Positions 1 through 9,900 of a stretch of DNA of 64,000 nucleotides are shown here, in pieces (within the stretch, counting starts at the first letter, position 1; every line of letters begins with the position of its first letter). The notes beneath the pieces are model-generated. The model searched no databases. It saw only the letters and a program-made list of their open reading frames with translations, and was not told the DNA's origin. Location of the stretch: contig WXFD01000024.1 in assembly GCA_009877105.1 (NCBI GenBank), forward strand, positions 62,001 through 126,000. The letters are read 5' to 3'. This DNA comes from Bacteroidales bacterium (GTDB lineage Bacteria; Bacteroidota; Bacteroidia; Bacteroidales; VadinHA17). The position numbers and the translations under genes are program-made.

Positions 1-76
1 AACGGCAATATTTCTTTTTCTTAACCTCTACCGTAGGAGGAGTCAAATATCTGATTTCCGATTCATTCTGTGCCAT
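1..76 (-). CDS. rpsR: 30S ribosomal protein S18 (partial, C-terminal part outside window)
   Basis: The first 25 codons are visible. The start codon is the ATG whose complement ends at 76. The product begins MAQNESEIRYLTPPTVEVKK and runs into KKKYCR, the basic start of the S18 core that binds 16S rRNA in the small subunit. It follows rpsF by 3 bases on the same strand, the usual S6-S18 pairing, and these two proteins contact each other in the ribosome. The rest of the gene lies before the window. Confidence 0.93.
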   Translation of the reverse strand, partial: MAQNESEIRYLTPPTVEVKKKKYCR

Positions 77-79
77 TTC

Positions 80-433
80 TTATTCCTCATTCATTAAAAC
101 TGATTCTTTTTGTTTTCTCTTTTTTTCAGCATATTCAACTGCGTATTTCTCCATTCTGAATGTGAGAAACCGGATGATCCTTTCATCTCTTCTGTACTGG
201 ATTTCCAGTTTCTCGATCAGATCGCCGGCTCCCTTGAATTCAATGAGATAGTAAAAGCCTGTCGACTTTTTCTGAATGGGATAGGCCAGTTTCTTAAGGC
301 CCCAGTTCTCTTCATGAACGATCTCACCTCCATTCTCGGTGATGATCTTCTTGAATTTCTGTACCGCTTCCTTCATCTGGTTTTCAGACAAAACGGGAGT
401 TGCAATGAAAACGGTTTCGTACTGATTCAACAT
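80..433 (-). CDS. rpsF: 30S ribosomal protein S6
   Basis: A 117-residue protein of normal S6 length. It starts [20 protein letters not shown], and the YETVFI strand and the central [12 protein letters not shown] and GFYYLIEF segments are characteristic of S6. The lysine- and glutamate-rich C-terminal tail is also usual. S6 binds S18 and 16S rRNA in the platform of the 30S subunit. It is the first gene of an rpsF-rpsR operon, with a TAACTTTG promoter box 38 bases upstream of the start. Confidence 0.97.
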   Translation of the reverse strand: MLNQYETVFIATPVLSENQMKEAVQKFKKIITENGGEIVHEENWGLKKLAYPIQKKSTGFYYLIEFKGAGDLIEKLEIQYRRDERIIRFLTFRMEKYAVEYAEKKRKQKESVLMNEE

Positions 434-470
434 AGTCTTTGTTTGTAATTAATTTTATGATTTTGGCTCG

Positions 471-478
471 CAAAGTTA
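471..478 (-). promoter_or_regulatory. Bacteroidota-type -7 box for rpsF-rpsR
   Basis: On the minus strand these bases read TAACTTTG, matching TAnnTTTG, the -7 element recognised by the Bacteroidota primary sigma factor. The rpsF start lies 38 bases downstream. The expected upstream TTG element is not clear; that stretch is A/T-rich. Confidence 0.55.
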
Positions 479-605
479 ATTTAATATTTTTTAATTAAAA
501 AGCTTCCTGGCCCAAAAAATGGAAAAGACGAAATCGCAGATTTGCCGGCAGTTACTGCACGGAATCTAATTTCGGTCAGCCATTAGTCAGCTTTTGCTTT
601 TTCAT

Positions 606-613
606 TATATTTG
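606..613 (+). promoter_or_regulatory. Bacteroidota-type -7 box for dnaX
   Basis: Reads TATATTTG, a perfect TAnnTTTG. It lies 40 bases before the ATG at 654 and inside the longer open frame that begins with TTG at 594. This supports 654 as the real dnaX start. No good -33 TTG is seen at the expected distance. Confidence 0.5.
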
Positions 614-653
614 TAAATTACATTCAGAAATTAAGAGAGGAAGCAGGTTATTT

Positions 654-2423
654 ATGGAAAATTTCATTGTATCTGCGAGAAAATACCGCCCTTCAACTTT
701 CGATATGGTTGTTGGTCAGACATCAATTACCAATACCCTGAAAAGTGCCATCAGGAACAAGCATCTGACCCAGGCCTATCTTTTTTGCGGGCCCCGGGGA
801 GTGGGAAAAACGACCTGTGCCAGGATCTTTGCCAAAACCATTAACTGCAGCAATATTACCAGCAATATTGAAGCCTGTGATCAGTGTGAATCGTGCCTTT
901 CATTCAACTCAATGCGGTCATTCAATATCCATGAGCTGGATGCCGCTTCGAATAACAAGGCAGACGATATCCGGAGCCTTACCGACCAGGTAAGGATTCC
1001 CCCCCAGATAGGCAGATACAGCATCTATATTATAGATGAAGTGCATATGCTCTCCCAGTCGGCTTTCAACGCTTTTTTGAAAACCCTTGAAGAACCGCCC
1101 GCCCATGCAATATTCATCCTGGCAACCACTGAAAAACATAAAATCATCCCGACCATTCTGTCGAGATGTCAGATTTTTGATTTCAACAGGATAAAAATTG
1201 AAGACATTGTCGGCCGGCTGATGTATGTCGCGAACAATGAAGGAATTGTTGCGGAGGAGGAAGCCCTGCATGTCATAGCCCAGAAGGCCGACGGGGCATT
1301 AAGGGACGCCCTTTCAATATTTGACCAGATAGTGAGCCTGAGCGGAAAAAAAATTACTTACAGGGATGTGCTGGAAAACCTGAATGTCCTTGATTCCGAG
1401 TATTATTTTAAAATAATTGATGCGGCCCTTCGTAGTGATATTTCATCTGTTTTGCTGACTTTCAATGAAATACTTGAAAAGGGATTTGATGCAAGTAACT
1501 TTCTGTCCGGCCTGAACAGCCATCTCCGCAATCTCCTGATAAGCCGTGATGAGGTTACATTATCCCTTCTTGAAACCACTCCGGCAATACGGCAAAGATA
1601 TTCCAGGCAGATGAAATCGTGTACGGAAGAATTTCTTTTCAAAGCACTGGATGCCGGAAGCAATGCTGATATATCGTTCAGGGCAAGCAAGAACCCTCGT
1701 TTCCATGTCGAATTGTTCCTGATCCTTTTGTGCCGGCTGAATAATGAGTCTGCGCCGGGGCTTTCCGAAAAAAAAAACTCTGATCTGATTCCGGAAGAGA
1801 GTAAAAAGGAAGATGACTTCCGGCTTCCCTCAAGATCAGAGATCATCCGGGAATCAGAAATCACTGCTCCAGGACAACCGGGAAAGCATGAAGCTGCCAG
1901 AACCATCAACCGTATCGGGGATCCTGAACGACCTTCCAAATCGTTCTCAATAAAAGATATTATTTCTGACGGAAAAAATCAGCCGGAAAATAATGAAAAA
2001 GCAGCAGACGGTGTATCCGGTTCTCATCTGCCCGCCTCCGGGCAGACGACGGCCCCTGAACCATTTACCGTTGAAGCATTTGAAAAAGCATGGAATGACT
2101 TTATGGATGAGCTGAAAGGTGAGGGCACCAGGATAATCAGCATGTTTAAATCAATCAGGACTGAAGTTGACAATGACCACATAATCCGTCTCCATCTCGA
2201 CAATGCTGCTCAGAAGGATCTTTTTGTCCAGAATTACAAGCAAAAATTGTTGAAATTCCTGTCAGACCGGTTTGATGCCGGTGATATTGATATTGAAAGC
2301 GTGGTGGACGCGTCGGAGTCAAATGAAATTCTTTATTCTGATGAACAGAAATATAATTACCTTGTTTCAAAATATCCCCAGCTTAAGGAAATAAAAAAAG
2401 CATTCAATCTTGATCTGACATAA
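654..2423 (+). CDS. dnaX: DNA polymerase III subunits gamma and tau
   Basis: A 589-residue clamp-loader ATPase. Visible features are Walker A GPRGVGKT (46-53), a zinc module with Cys65, Cys75, Cys78 and Cys81, Walker B DEVH (128-131), and an SRC sensor motif near residue 170. The AAA+ and collar region ends near residue 370. A hydrophilic linker and a C-terminal tau domain follow, where tau normally contacts the polymerase. I prefer the ATG at 654, preceded by GAGGAAGCAGG, over the open TTG at 594, because a promoter box falls between them and the family begins close to this Met. A run of ten A bases at 1768-1777, followed by a stem-loop, sits at the end of the clamp-loader region. Slippage there would terminate at once and give a gamma-sized protein of about 376 residues. 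Confidence 0.96.
   Translation: MENFIVSARKYRPSTFDMVVGQTSITNTLKSAIRNKHLTQAYLFCGPRGVGKTTCARIFAKTINCSNITSNIEACDQCESCLSFNSMRSFNIHELDAASNNKADDIRSLTDQVRIPPQIGRYSIYIIDEVHMLSQSAFNAFLKTLEEPPAHAIFILATTEKHKIIPTILSRCQIFDFNRIKIEDIVGRLMYVANNEGIVAEEEALHVIAQKADGALRDALSIFDQIVSLSGKKITYRDVLENLNVLDSEYYFKIIDAALRSDISSVLLTFNEILEKGFDASNFLSGLNSHLRNLLISRDEVTLSLLETTPAIRQRYSRQMKSCTEEFLFKALDAGSNADISFRASKNPRFHVELFLILLCRLNNESAPGLSEKKNSDLIPEESKKEDDFRLPSRSEIIRESEITAPGQPGKHEAARTINRIGDPERPSKSFSIKDIISDGKNQPENNEKAADGVSGSHLPASGQTTAPEPFTVEAFEKAWNDFMDELKGEGTRIISMFKSIRTEVDNDHIIRLHLDNAAQKDLFVQNYKQKLLKFLSDRFDAGDIDIESVVDASESNEILYSDEQKYNYLVSKYPQLKEIKKAFNLDLT
1768..1841 (+). promoter_or_regulatory. Predicted programmed slippage site in dnaX: A10 tract plus stem-loop
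   Basis: Bases 1768-1777 are ten consecutive A, read in frame as GAA AAA AAA AAC (codons 372-375). A shift of -1, or one extra A in the mRNA, reads CTC TGA and stops at 1781-1783. One A fewer stops at TGA 1786-1788. Directly downstream, CTCTGATCT (1778-1786) is perfectly complementary to AGATCAGAG (1833-1841). Inside that, CCGGAAG (1791-1797) pairs with CTTCCGG (1817-1823). Slippery A runs produce gamma in Escherichia coli (ribosomal frameshift) and Thermus thermophilus (transcriptional slippage). The use of this site here is inferred. Confidence 0.7.
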
Positions 2424-2502
2424 CATTTGCCCCTCATTCAATTTTCCGGCCGGTTACCCGTTTATTTACTGAGAAGTCCAAAAGAACATCAGGGTTACGG
2501 TA

Positions 2503-3270
2503 TTGGGAAATATTAATTCAAATAAAAAAAGGACCTTTGCTGCGAACAGTCATGCCGGAAAAAGTCTCAAGCTTGATACAAATGGTATGATTGCAGGGGG
2601 GATTGTTCATGATTTCAATAATTTACTGACCACCATTTCGGGATACGCGGATATGATACATGATGAACTCCCGGGTGGGACTGAACTATTTGAGAAAGTT
2701 CTCAGATTGCGTGCGGCTGTATCCAGGGCAAGCATGCTTTCCCGGCAGCTTCTTCAGACAGGCGACGTCAGTTCGGGTGAGAAATCTAAGGTCAGTTTAA
2801 ATGAGATCCTGTTTGAAACCCTGGATCTTTTGAAGAATCAGGCAGCCGTAAATATCAGATTCAGATCTGATATTCCGGATGAACCCGTTTATGTGTATGC
2901 TGCTCAGAACCAGCTGTTCAGGATATTTTTAAATCTTTTCACTAATGCGATCCAGTCAATGAATGACAGGGGCGGGCTTCTGCATGTCAGAGTTTCCCGG
3001 ATTCCGGCGGTAAAGATCAAGCCTCCAGTAAGGATTCCTGGGATCAGTGCTTTTACTCTCATCACTGTAAGAGATACCGGATCGGGGATTGACCCGGAAG
3101 TGAGGAAACGGATCTTCGAACCTAACTTCTCAGGCCGGCATGACATATCGTCTGCAGGACTGGGCTTGTCGGTGGTACATGATATTATCCGGGATCTGGA
3201 TGGGGAAATCAGGGTGGCAAGCAAAACCGGTACCGGAACAATATTCCGGATTTATCTGCCCATTCCATAA
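2503..3270 (+). CDS. Soluble histidine kinase without a sensor domain
   Basis: A 255-residue protein that consists almost only of a kinase core. The phosphoacceptor H-box GGIVHDFNNLL has its His at residue 36. The HATPase domain follows with N-box NLFTNAIQSM, G1 box DTGSGID, an F-box-like IFEPNFSG, and G2 AGLGLSVVHDII. No transmembrane, PAS or GAF segment is present, so input must come from a partner or from the cytoplasm. The open frame starts at a TTG (2503). The next in-frame ATG (2587) would begin only seven residues before the phosphoacceptor His, so TTG is more likely but not certain. A receiver-only regulator follows 141 bases downstream and is the likely phosphorylation target. Confidence 0.82.
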   Translation: MGNINSNKKRTFAANSHAGKSLKLDTNGMIAGGIVHDFNNLLTTISGYADMIHDELPGGTELFEKVLRLRAAVSRASMLSRQLLQTGDVSSGEKSKVSLNEILFETLDLLKNQAAVNIRFRSDIPDEPVYVYAAQNQLFRIFLNLFTNAIQSMNDRGGLLHVRVSRIPAVKIKPPVRIPGISAFTLITVRDTGSGIDPEVRKRIFEPNFSGRHDISSAGLGLSVVHDIIRDLDGEIRVASKTGTGTIFRIYLPIP

Positions 3271-3411
3271 ATCATTCCGGCAAACCGGAAAAAATCAGGA
3301 AGATTTTAATATTTTTGAATTATTGCTGACCTTTCGTCAGGACCGGTTTTTTAATTTGATTTTGCAGGCAGGAATGATTGTTTATGTTTTTACCCTGAAT
3401 AGTATCTGCTG

Positions 3412-3795
3412 ATGTCAGTTATATTGTTAGTTGAAGATGACCTGGAGCTCCGGACCATGCTCAGGACGGCACTGACCCGTAAAGACTATACGGTTATTGA
3501 GGCCGGCAATGGCAGGGAAGCGTTGCTTAAATTCAAGCCGGACGTAACTGATCTGGTGATTACCGACCTGATAATGCCTGATGAGGACGGATTGAAGGTT
3601 ATTATGAAAATCAGGGAAAAAAAGCCAGGGATAAAGGTAATTGCAATTTCAGGAGGAGGTAAGGCAGGACCGGGCAGCTATCTGAACCTTGCCAGTGCAC
3701 TGGGTGCCGATAAGGTTTTCTCAAAACCGTTCTCCGTTGCAGATCTGATTATTGAAATTGAGAATCTTTTGTCGGAAGCCGAACAACAATCCTAG
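3412..3795 (+). CDS. CheY-like single-domain response regulator
   Basis: A 127-residue receiver domain with nothing attached. The acidic pocket is Asp9/Asp10, the phosphoacceptor is Asp52 in VITDLIMPDEDG, the switch residue is Ser80 in VIAISGGG, and the conserved lysine is Lys105 in FSKPFS. With no DNA-binding or enzymatic output domain, it should act through protein contact or as a phosphorelay step. It lies just downstream of the sensorless kinase on the same strand, so the pair is probably one signalling unit. The target is unknown. Confidence 0.9.
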   Translation: MSVILLVEDDLELRTMLRTALTRKDYTVIEAGNGREALLKFKPDVTDLVITDLIMPDEDGLKVIMKIREKKPGIKVIAISGGGKAGPGSYLNLASALGADKVFSKPFSVADLIIEIENLLSEAEQQS

Positions 3796-3834
3796 TTGAT
3801 CTGTTAATTAGAAACCAAATAAAACCACAGTACC

Positions 3835-4347
3835 ATGTTAAAAAAGAAAATAGAAGATATTTGCAATCGTCAGGTTGAACGGGAAGGATATTCCTCAAAT
3901 CTGTATCTTGCCATGGCCAGCTGGGCTGAGACAAGTGGCTTTGCAGGCATTGCCGAGTGGCTTTATGCTCAGGCTGATGAAGAGCGGGGGCACATGATGA
4001 AGTTCATAAAATACATTAATGAAAGGGGAGGCAAGGCAATTATCCCTGCTTTCAAAAAGCCGGAAACTGAGTATACCGGTGTGGAAGACATGTTCAAACA
4101 AGTTCTGAAACACGAAGAATTCATTACTGCGAGCATTAATGAAATTGTTGAGCTGACACTTGCGGAGAAGGACTATAATACGAATAATTTCCTGCAATGG
4201 TTTGTTACCGAACAGGTAGAGGAGGAATCATCAGTAATGACCATCCTTGACAAACTGCGCCTGATCGGAAAGCACAACATGTATCAGTTTGACAGGGATA
4301 TCATGCGTTTGAGAACTTCGGCATCTGATGAAGCCGAAACTACATGA
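3835..4347 (+). CDS. ftnA: Non-heme ferritin
   Basis: A 170-residue bacterial ferritin that stores iron in a 24-subunit shell in the cytoplasm. The ferroxidase residues of the E. coli FtnA type are at the same numbers: Glu17, Glu50, His53, Glu94 and Glu130, with Gln127 nearby. The protein has normal length and starts MLKKKIEDICNRQVEREGYS. The last codons overlap the start of the next gene by four bases (ATGA), so the two are probably translationally coupled. No iron-responsive operator was recognised upstream. Confidence 0.96.
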   Translation: MLKKKIEDICNRQVEREGYSSNLYLAMASWAETSGFAGIAEWLYAQADEERGHMMKFIKYINERGGKAIIPAFKKPETEYTGVEDMFKQVLKHEEFITASINEIVELTLAEKDYNTNNFLQWFVTEQVEEESSVMTILDKLRLIGKHNMYQFDRDIMRLRTSASDEAETT

Positions 4348-6803
4348 GACCGCACCTGTTGGCAATCTTACTGTGTTTCTTATGTCCTCCTGTTGCAAGG
4401 AGTCAGGACTTTATTTATAGCAAGCCGGTTACACGGATTTGTTATGCCGGTGACAAGGTTACTAAAAGATATGTCCCCCCGCCAAAGGAATTCTTATACA
4501 AAACCGGGGCCAAGGGGGGCGGAAAAATAAATGTTGTTTATTCCGGTTTTACCCGCGAGGCACGGGGTGCGATGGAATATGCCGTTGCAATACTGGAATC
4601 AGTGCTTCCTCCTGACCTTGATATGACTGTTAAGGCCTCCTGGCGAAAAGTTTCTTCCAGCGGGGTGCTCGGGCATGCATCAATTACTGCTTTTGCCCGC
4701 GGCTGGGGAATAGGCGCCTATATACCAGAAGCATATTATCCGGTTGCAGTTGCAGAAAAAATAGCCGGAAGAAAGCTCAAAGAACCGTATGAGGCTGATG
4801 TTGAGCTAATTCTTAACAGCAGTGTCAGCTGGTACTATGGTACTGATGGCAAAACACCCGCAACAAAATATGACCTGGTTACGGCGATTATCCATGAATT
4901 ATGTCATGGCCTTGGATTTTTCGACAGTATGAATGTGGATAATAATATGGGGTGGTATGGCCTTGGCTCCCTTCCTGTAATTTATGATATGTTCGTGGAG
5001 AATCAGGACGGCAGGCGACTTACGGACACAATGTGGTTTGCACAAAACTCAAAGGAACTTTCAGGGGAACTTGTTGGGGGAAAGCTGTATTTTAACGGTC
5101 CGCTGACCAGAAGTGCCCTGGGCGGCAGCAGGGCAAAGCTTTACAGTCCGCCAGTCTGGGATCCTGGTTCAAGCGTTTCTCATCTCGATGAGCTGGAAAC
5201 ATCGGCGGAAAACGCCCTCATGACACCTTTTATCGACAAGGGTGAGGCAATTCATGACCCCGGAAAACTGACATTAGCCATACTTGGAGATTTGGGGTGG
5301 ATCAACACCAGGATAATACCCCGGAAGATCATGGATACAGAAGATCACCTTACGGGGATTGATATTGTTGTACAGATAAAATCTGATACCACTTACAACA
5401 GGGATAATGTGGGACTGGTCTATTCATTCGACGGTTTCAATACCTTCGATACGTTGAATATGATCCCTTACAGGTTAACGAATTCTTTTTCCAGGACAGT
5501 TGACATACCATATTACAATGCCAGGCTTGTCTATTATTTTTATGCAGTTGACAGCTTTTCAAGAATCTTCAGATCACCGGCTGCAGGAAAGGAGAATCCT
5601 TATAGTGTATTTATTGGCACGGATACTGTTAAGCCCGTGATAACACATGAAAAAACAGATTATTTTTTTGAAAAAACGGATTCCATACCCTTTACAGCCG
5701 TGGTAACCGATAATATTGGCATCGATACGGTATACATCGAATACAGGATTAACGGCGGAACAACTTTTTACTCAGGCCTGAAAGCAAGGCCGGATGATAA
5801 ATACAGTAACACTCTCGGTTTCCCTCACGGATTTCTTAAAGGCGGCGATTCCTTAAGCTATCGCCTGGTGGCAATCGACAAGGCAGCTGGTCGCAATTCC
5901 ACGATTTTGCCGCAGGCAGGCTTCTTCAATATCAGCATAGAGGCGCTTGCACCGGCCGTAAGAAATTATTCCACTGATTTTTCAGATGCATCCGATAGTT
6001 TCTTCAGTTCAGGATTTGAAATCACAACACCCCTGAATTTCAGCAGTCCGGGTCTTCACTCCGAGCATCCTTATAAAAGTCCCGACGAGGATAATGGCAG
6101 CCTCGATTTCAGCTCTGTACTGAGGCATCCCGTCATATTTGATTCGGCAGGAATGATAATAACATTCAGGGAATTGGTACTGGTCGAACCGGGAGAAGAA
6201 GGTTCCGTTTTTGGATTCTCTGATTTCTATGATTATGTGGTCGTGGAAGGTTCAAAAGATTATGGAAGGAGCTGGTTCACTCTGGCCGATGGTTACGACA
6301 GCAGGATAAATTCGTCCTGGTTGAATGCATATAATAGCTCAACAGATGGCAATAACTCAACTTTCGTGGGTGAAGAATCGATGATGATGGAGAGAAAGAT
6401 TTACACGAAAACTAATCAAAGAATTACCGGCGGGGATTCCGTCCTGATCAGATTCAGGCTCCATGCCGATCCTTATGCCCGAGGGTGGGGATGGGCAATA
6501 GATGATCTTTCCATAGGACCGCTGCCGGTTGACGAAGAAAAACCCGAAAAATCGGAAGAATTCAGGGTCTATCCTAATCCGGGCAGCGGCCAGTTTACCC
6601 TCACTACTGACAGCAGGATTAAAATGGATTACCCCTATGAAGTTAAAATTTTCAATATTGCGGGGAGGATTGTTTTTAGTACGAGGGTATATGAAGAGGG
6701 ACCGATTCAGTTAAATCTCCCCGACAAAATACCGGGCCTGTATTTTATAGTGATAAGCAGCAACTCAGTCCATAAGACGATAAAATACTCCCTTATCCGT
6801 TAA
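4344..6803 (+). CDS. Secreted metzincin-like zinc protease with T9SS sorting domain
   Basis: An 819-residue exported protein. Residues 1-20 form a signal peptide (hydrophobic LLAILLCFLC, then VARSQ). The zinc site HELCHGLGFFD (184-194) matches the metzincin pattern HExxHxxGxxD, with His184, His188 and Asp194 as likely ligands and Glu185 as catalytic base. A Met-turn candidate, NALMTPF, lies near residue 290. Beta-rich domains follow. The C terminus, from FRVYPNPGSGQF to the end, is a type A T9SS sorting domain that directs cargo across the outer membrane to the cell surface. The start overlaps the ferritin stop by four bases. The substrate is unknown. The motif makes protease activity likely but does not prove it. 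Confidence 0.88.
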   Translation: MRPHLLAILLCFLCPPVARSQDFIYSKPVTRICYAGDKVTKRYVPPPKEFLYKTGAKGGGKINVVYSGFTREARGAMEYAVAILESVLPPDLDMTVKASWRKVSSSGVLGHASITAFARGWGIGAYIPEAYYPVAVAEKIAGRKLKEPYEADVELILNSSVSWYYGTDGKTPATKYDLVTAIIHELCHGLGFFDSMNVDNNMGWYGLGSLPVIYDMFVENQDGRRLTDTMWFAQNSKELSGELVGGKLYFNGPLTRSALGGSRAKLYSPPVWDPGSSVSHLDELETSAENALMTPFIDKGEAIHDPGKLTLAILGDLGWINTRIIPRKIMDTEDHLTGIDIVVQIKSDTTYNRDNVGLVYSFDGFNTFDTLNMIPYRLTNSFSRTVDIPYYNARLVYYFYAVDSFSRIFRSPAAGKENPYSVFIGTDTVKPVITHEKTDYFFEKTDSIPFTAVVTDNIGIDTVYIEYRINGGTTFYSGLKARPDDKYSNTLGFPHGFLKGGDSLSYRLVAIDKAAGRNSTILPQAGFFNISIEALAPAVRNYSTDFSDASDSFFSSGFEITTPLNFSSPGLHSEHPYKSPDEDNGSLDFSSVLRHPVIFDSAGMIITFRELVLVEPGEEGSVFGFSDFYDYVVVEGSKDYGRSWFTLADGYDSRINSSWLNAYNSSTDGNNSTFVGEESMMMERKIYTKTNQRITGGDSVLIRFRLHADPYARGWGWAIDDLSIGPLPVDEEKPEKSEEFRVYPNPGSGQFTLTTDSRIKMDYPYEVKIFNIAGRIVFSTRVYEEGPIQLNLPDKIPGLYFIVISSNSVHKTIKYSLIR

Positions 6804-6905
6804 TAACTTTACATTTCGTCACTATTGTGGAGCATTATCCTGCTTCATTCATTTCCATGACAGGCGAACTAATTCAAAGATCCGGAAATTAAAATGGTAC
6901 AAATA

Positions 6906-6936
6906 TTGATCTGCTATTTTTAAAAAACTAATTTTG
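6906..6936 (+). promoter_or_regulatory. Promoter for secA
   Basis: TTG at 6906-6908, a 20-base spacer and TAATTTTG at 6929-6936 fit the Bacteroidota primary-sigma pattern TTG-N(about 20)-TAnnTTTG. The secA ATG is 34 bases further on. Confidence 0.7.
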
Positions 6937-6970
6937 CGTCGTATTTAACGATTGCGTAACACAATTAAAA

Positions 6971-9900
6971 ATGAGTGTAATAAACAAGGTTTTAGGTCTG
7001 TTCCTCGGAAACAAGTACGAAAGGGACATTAAAGAGATCTCGCCTTATATTGACAAAATTCACCAGGAATTTGAATTGCTTTCAGGGCTCTCAAATGATC
7101 AGTTAAGGGATCAGACCACCTTACTCAGGGAAGAGATCCGGAAATCAATGGAATCGGACGAGAATGAAATCAGGCTCCTGAAGGAGAAGGCTGAGTCGGA
7201 GGAGGATGTTTACAAGAAAGAAGAATTCTACAATGAGATAGACAAGATTGAAAAGAGTATCAGCGAGAAAGTTGAAAAGAAACTCGATGAGCTTGTTCCC
7301 AAAGCTTTTGCAATTGTCAAGGAGACTGCCCGCCGCTTTAAGGAAAACAGTGTGCTGGAAGTTACTGCCCGTCAATATGACAGGGATCTGGCGGCAACCA
7401 GGGATAGTATTACCGTCAAGGGAGACAAGGCGTACTGGAAAAACAGATGGATTGCCGGGGGCAATGAGATCGTCTGGGATATGGTGCATTACGATGTGCA
7501 GTTGATTGGCGGGGTTGCCCTTCATCAGGGAAAGATAGCTGAAATGGCCACCGGAGAGGGTAAGACGGTTGTTGCCACTCTGCCCGTTTTTCTTAATGCC
7601 CTTGCCGGCAGAGGCGTGCATATCGTGACCGTAAACGACTATCTTTCAAAGCGCGACTCCGAATGGATGGGCCCGATATATGAGTTTCACGGTCTGACGG
7701 TTGATTGTATTGACAAACATTTGCCAAATTCGGCCCAAAGGAGGAATGCCTATCATGCCGACATTACATTTGGTACCAACAATGAATTCGGATTTGATTA
7801 CCTGAGGGACAATATGGCAATTAACCCCGAAGATCTCGTGCAGCGCCGTCACCATTATGCCATTGTTGACGAAGTTGACTCGGTTCTTATCGATGACGCA
7901 CGTACACCTCTTATTATCTCAGGTCCGACAGCCAAAAGCGACACCAAGCAGTTTGACGAGCTTAAACCAAAGGTTGACAAACTCGTCAGTGCGCAGAAAA
8001 AACTGGTAACACAGATACTTGCCGATTCCAAGAGGCTTATTGCAGATAATAACACCGAAGAGGGTGGCAAATTGCTTCTGAGGGCATATAAGGGTTTGCC
8101 AAAGAACAATGCTCTTATCAAATTCCTGAGTGAAGAGGGCAATAAGACCCTTCTGCAGAAGACTGAGAACTTCTATATGCAGAATAACAGCAAGGAAATG
8201 CCTAAAATCACGGAAGAACTTTATTTTGTGATTGATGAAAAAGCCAATTCCATTGAGCTGACTGAAAAGGGCCTCGATCTGATATCCACTTCTGTTGAGG
8301 ATGCTTCATTTTTTGTGCTTCCGGATGTTGGGTCAAAAATTGCTGATCTGGAGAAATCCGGGCTCAGCGACCGGGAAAAGTTCAGGAAAAAGGACGAACT
8401 GCTTCAGGATTATGCCGTTAAATCTGAAAGGGTGCATACAATGTCTCAGCTTCTTAAAGCCTGGACCCTGTTTGACCGGGATGTTGAGTATGTTGTTATC
8501 GACAATAAGGTAAAAATTGTCGATGAACAGACGGGAAGGATTCTTGAGGGCCGGCGCTATTCCGACGGCCTTCACCAGGCAATAGAGGCAAAGGAAAATG
8601 TTAAAGTGGAGGAAGCCACCCAGACATATGCAACAATTACCCTGCAGAACTATTTCCGGATGTATCACAAGCTTGCAGGCATGACTGGTACTGCAGAAAC
8701 TGAAGCCGGTGAGTTCTGGAATATTTATAAACTTGATGTTGTGGTAATCCCTACCAACCGTCCGGTAATAAGAAACGACCGTGAAGATCTGGTTTACAAG
8801 ACAAAAAGGGAGAAGTACAATGCAGTAATTGACGAGATTGTAAGCCTGAATAAACAGGGTCGTCCGGTTCTGGTTGGAACTACCTCCGTTGAAATTTCGG
8901 AATTGCTCAGCAGGATGCTGAAGATGAAGGGGCTGAAGCATAACGTCCTTAATGCCAAGCTTCATCAGCGGGAAGCCGAGATTGTTGCGGAAGCCGGAAA
9001 ATCGGGAACGATAACGATTGCCACCAATATGGCAGGACGTGGAACTGACATTAAACTTACTCCGGAAGTTCGTGCCGCCGGCGGGCTTGCAATTATCGGA
9101 ACAGAGCGTCATGAATCAAGACGTGTTGACCGTCAGCTCAGGGGTCGGTCAGGAAGACAGGGTGATCCCGGATCATCCCAGTTCTTTGTTTCCCTCGAGG
9201 ATGAGCTTATGAGGTTGTTCGGCTCGGAACGTATTGCCGGAATTATGGATAAGCTTGGTTTAAAGGATGGGGAAATGATCCAGCATCCAATGATAACCAG
9301 GTCGATAGAACGGGCTCAGAAGAAAGTGGAAGAGAATAACTTCGGAATCAGAAAGCGGCTTCTTGAGTACGATGATGTTATGAACTCACAGAGAGAGGTG
9401 ATCTATAAGAAAAGGAGGCATGCACTTCTCGGAGAAAGGCTTTCGGTTGATGTTGCGAACATGATGTATGATGTTACTGAAAACCTTGTGGATACATACC
9501 ATAGAGAAGGTGACTTTGAAAACTTCGATTTTGATCTCATACGTTCATTCTCGATGGATTCGCCAGTTCCCCAGCAGGATTATTTAAAAAGCAGTTCAGA
9601 ACAGGTCACTGAGAAAGTCTATGAAAAAGTCCTTGATACTTACAAAAGGAAGGTTGAAATGATTTCACAGCAAGCCTATCCGGTAATCAGGGATGTTTAT
9701 GAAAGGATGTCGCATGCATATGAAAATGTTGTTGTTCCTATTTCTGACGGATACAGGGTGTTCCAGGTGGTGACCCATCTCAAAACAACTGCTGAAACGG
9801 AAGGGCGGGAACTGGCCCGGGCATATGAAAAAACCGTTGTACTGGCAACTATTGACGATGCCTGGAAAGAACACCTGAGAGAAATGGATGAACTTAAGCA

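Noticed and set aside
1403..1939. A 178-codon open frame antisense to dnaX
   Set aside because: Shadow of a well-supported gene; Ser/Arg-rich product with no recognisable domain.
8333..9112. A 259-codon open frame antisense to secA
   Set aside because: It lies wholly within the secA coding region, has no family features, and its composition is what the reverse of secA codons gives.
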